DNA from: Afipia sp. Root123D2
Lineage (GTDB): Bacteria; Pseudomonadota; Alphaproteobacteria; Rhizobiales; Xanthobacteraceae
DNA: 64,000 nt
Direction of reading: 5' to 3'
Assembly (NCBI RefSeq): GCF_001425835.1
Contig: NZ_LMDP01000001.1
Coordinates: 683,476 to 747,475 of the forward strand
The translations under genes and the position numbers were made by a program. Positions within the stretch are counted from its first letter, which is position 1, and each line of letters opens with the position of its first letter. Of this stretch, positions 63,254-64,000 are shown piece after piece. Under the pieces are notes generated by a model, which saw only the letters and a list, made by a program, of their open reading frames with translations, searched no databases and was not told the DNA's origin.

Positions 63254-64000
63254 GCGTTGCCCTCCATCACCGCGACGGCGGCTTCCTCGTCGGCGCCGAG
63301 ATAAGCGGCGATCACCTTGGGGTCGTCGCGGATGTATTCCGGGGCGCCCTCGGAAATCTTGACGCCGTAGTCGAGCACGACGATCCGGTCGGAGATTTCC
63401 ATCACAACCGACATGTCGTGTTCGATCAGGAGAACCGACGTGTCGTGTTCCTTGCGAATCATGCGCAGCAATTCGCTGAGCGCTTCGCCCTCGCGCGCGT
63501 TGAGCCCGGCGGCGGGTTCGTCGAGACACAGCAGTGCCGGTTCGGAACACATCGCGCGGGCGATCTCCAGCCGCCGCTGGTCGCCATAAGGCAGGTTGCC
63601 GGCGGCATCGTCGGCCCGTGCGGTCAGGCCGATGCGCTCGAGCCAGTAGCGCGCGCGCTCGATCGCCGCGTTCTCGGCGGCGCGGAAACGCGGCGCACCG
63701 ATCAGGCCGAGGAACGTGTAGCCAGAGGCCCGCATCAGCGGATTGTGCTGGGCCACCATCAGGTTTTCCAGCGCGGTCATGCCGGCGAACAAACGGATGT
63801 TCTGAAAGGTGCGCGCAACTTTTGCGAGCTTGGAGATGCGGAAGTCGAACAGCCGTTCGAGCAGGAACACGCTGCCGTCGCCGTGGATCATGCGCATCAT
63901 GCCGGTGGTCGGTTTGTAGAAGCCGGTGATGCAATTAAAGACGGTGGTCTTGCCGGCACCGTTGGGACCGATCAGCGCGGTGATGTCGCCGCGCCTGGCG
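63250..64000 (-). CDS. livG: Branched-chain amino-acid ABC transporter ATPase LivG (5' end beyond window)
   Basis: 250 codons visible, frame open at base 64000. Walker A LIGPNGAGKTTVFNCITGFY, VARTFQNIRLFAGMTALENL, degenerate ABC signature NLPYGDQRRLEIARAM, Walker B LLCLDEPAAGLNARE and D-loop, IEHDMSVVMEISDRIVVLDYG. The N-terminal few dozen residues and LivHM lie upstream. Confidence 0.95.
   Translation of the reverse strand, partial: ARRGDITALIGPNGAGKTTVFNCITGFYKPTTGMMRMIHGDGSVFLLERLFDFRISKLAKVARTFQNIRLFAGMTALENLMVAQHNPLMRASGYTFLGLIGAPRFRAAENAAIERARYWLERIGLTARADDAAGNLPYGDQRRLEIARAMCSEPALLCLDEPAAGLNAREGEALSELLRMIRKEHDTSVLLIEHDMSVVMEISDRIVVLDYGVKISEGAPEYIRDDPKVIAAYLGADEEAAVAVMEGNA

Noticed and set aside
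62504-63934. 476-residue livF frame
   Set aside because: Residues before 63253 are a shadow of livG; LivF proper begins at MSAAAATPLLAVRG.

Overview
The window is a GC-rich alphaproteobacterial chromosome segment. Gene families, gene order (recA–alaS, purC–purS–purQ–purL, icd), a GTTC-N7-GTTC-type LexA site at recA and REP-like palindromes all point to the Bradyrhizobiaceae/Nitrobacteraceae group (Afipia, Oligotropha, Bradyrhizobium, Rhodopseudomonas). The genus cannot be fixed by reading alone. About 75 genes are supported; no tRNA, rRNA or CRISPR array was recognised.

Layout. Positions 1–14070 are an accessory stretch of small regulator/target pairs: HxlR and a DHFR-fold reductase, an XRE/MmyB regulator beside two small genes, an AraC regulator divergent from an MFS transporter. 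It also holds a GST, a SET-domain protein with a histone-H1-like tail, a FrnE/DsbA-like protein, a JmjC-like cupin with a GNAT partner, a PilZ protein, several secreted or membrane hypotheticals and a CDF transporter. Three regulator loci have visible palindromic operator candidates. Positions 14085–17837 are a nested mobile region: a truncated older element, then a complete 3.1-kb IS1-like transposon (perfect terminal repeats, 8-bp target duplication) that carries passenger genes and ends only 14 bp before the recA LexA box. recA is followed by the oppositely oriented gcvT–gcvH–gcvP operon with a tandem glycine riboswitch, and divergent alaS.

Positions 27–33 kb hold a universal stress protein, a YbaL-type antiporter, a winged-helix protein, a thioesterase, a GIY-YIG gene bracketed by REP-like repeats, and icd. 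Between 33.3 and 34.75 kb two related leader regions each carry an exact 21-bp-period array of GANTC sites (4 and 8 units), in front of an FkbM methyltransferase and a TrmJ–DUF559 fusion. GANTC is the CcrM methylation target in Alphaproteobacteria. Next come the F1-ATPase zeta inhibitor and the purine genes purC-S-Q and purL, then bolA and grxD separated by an ergothioneine-type egtB/egtD pair and an LtrA gene split by an amber codon.

Positions 47–64 kb hold tandem class-C-like serine hydrolases, rpsD, a lipoyl-less E2-like acyltransferase, murI, purB with an overlapping MOSC gene, rpe, an EF-hand protein, an outer-membrane barrel, a P1 peptidase, ccdA and a branched-chain amino-acid ABC operon (livK, a small membrane protein, livF, livG) cut by the window end.

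The strongest candidates for new biology are the 21-bp GANTC arrays and the cargo-carrying transposon family at recA.
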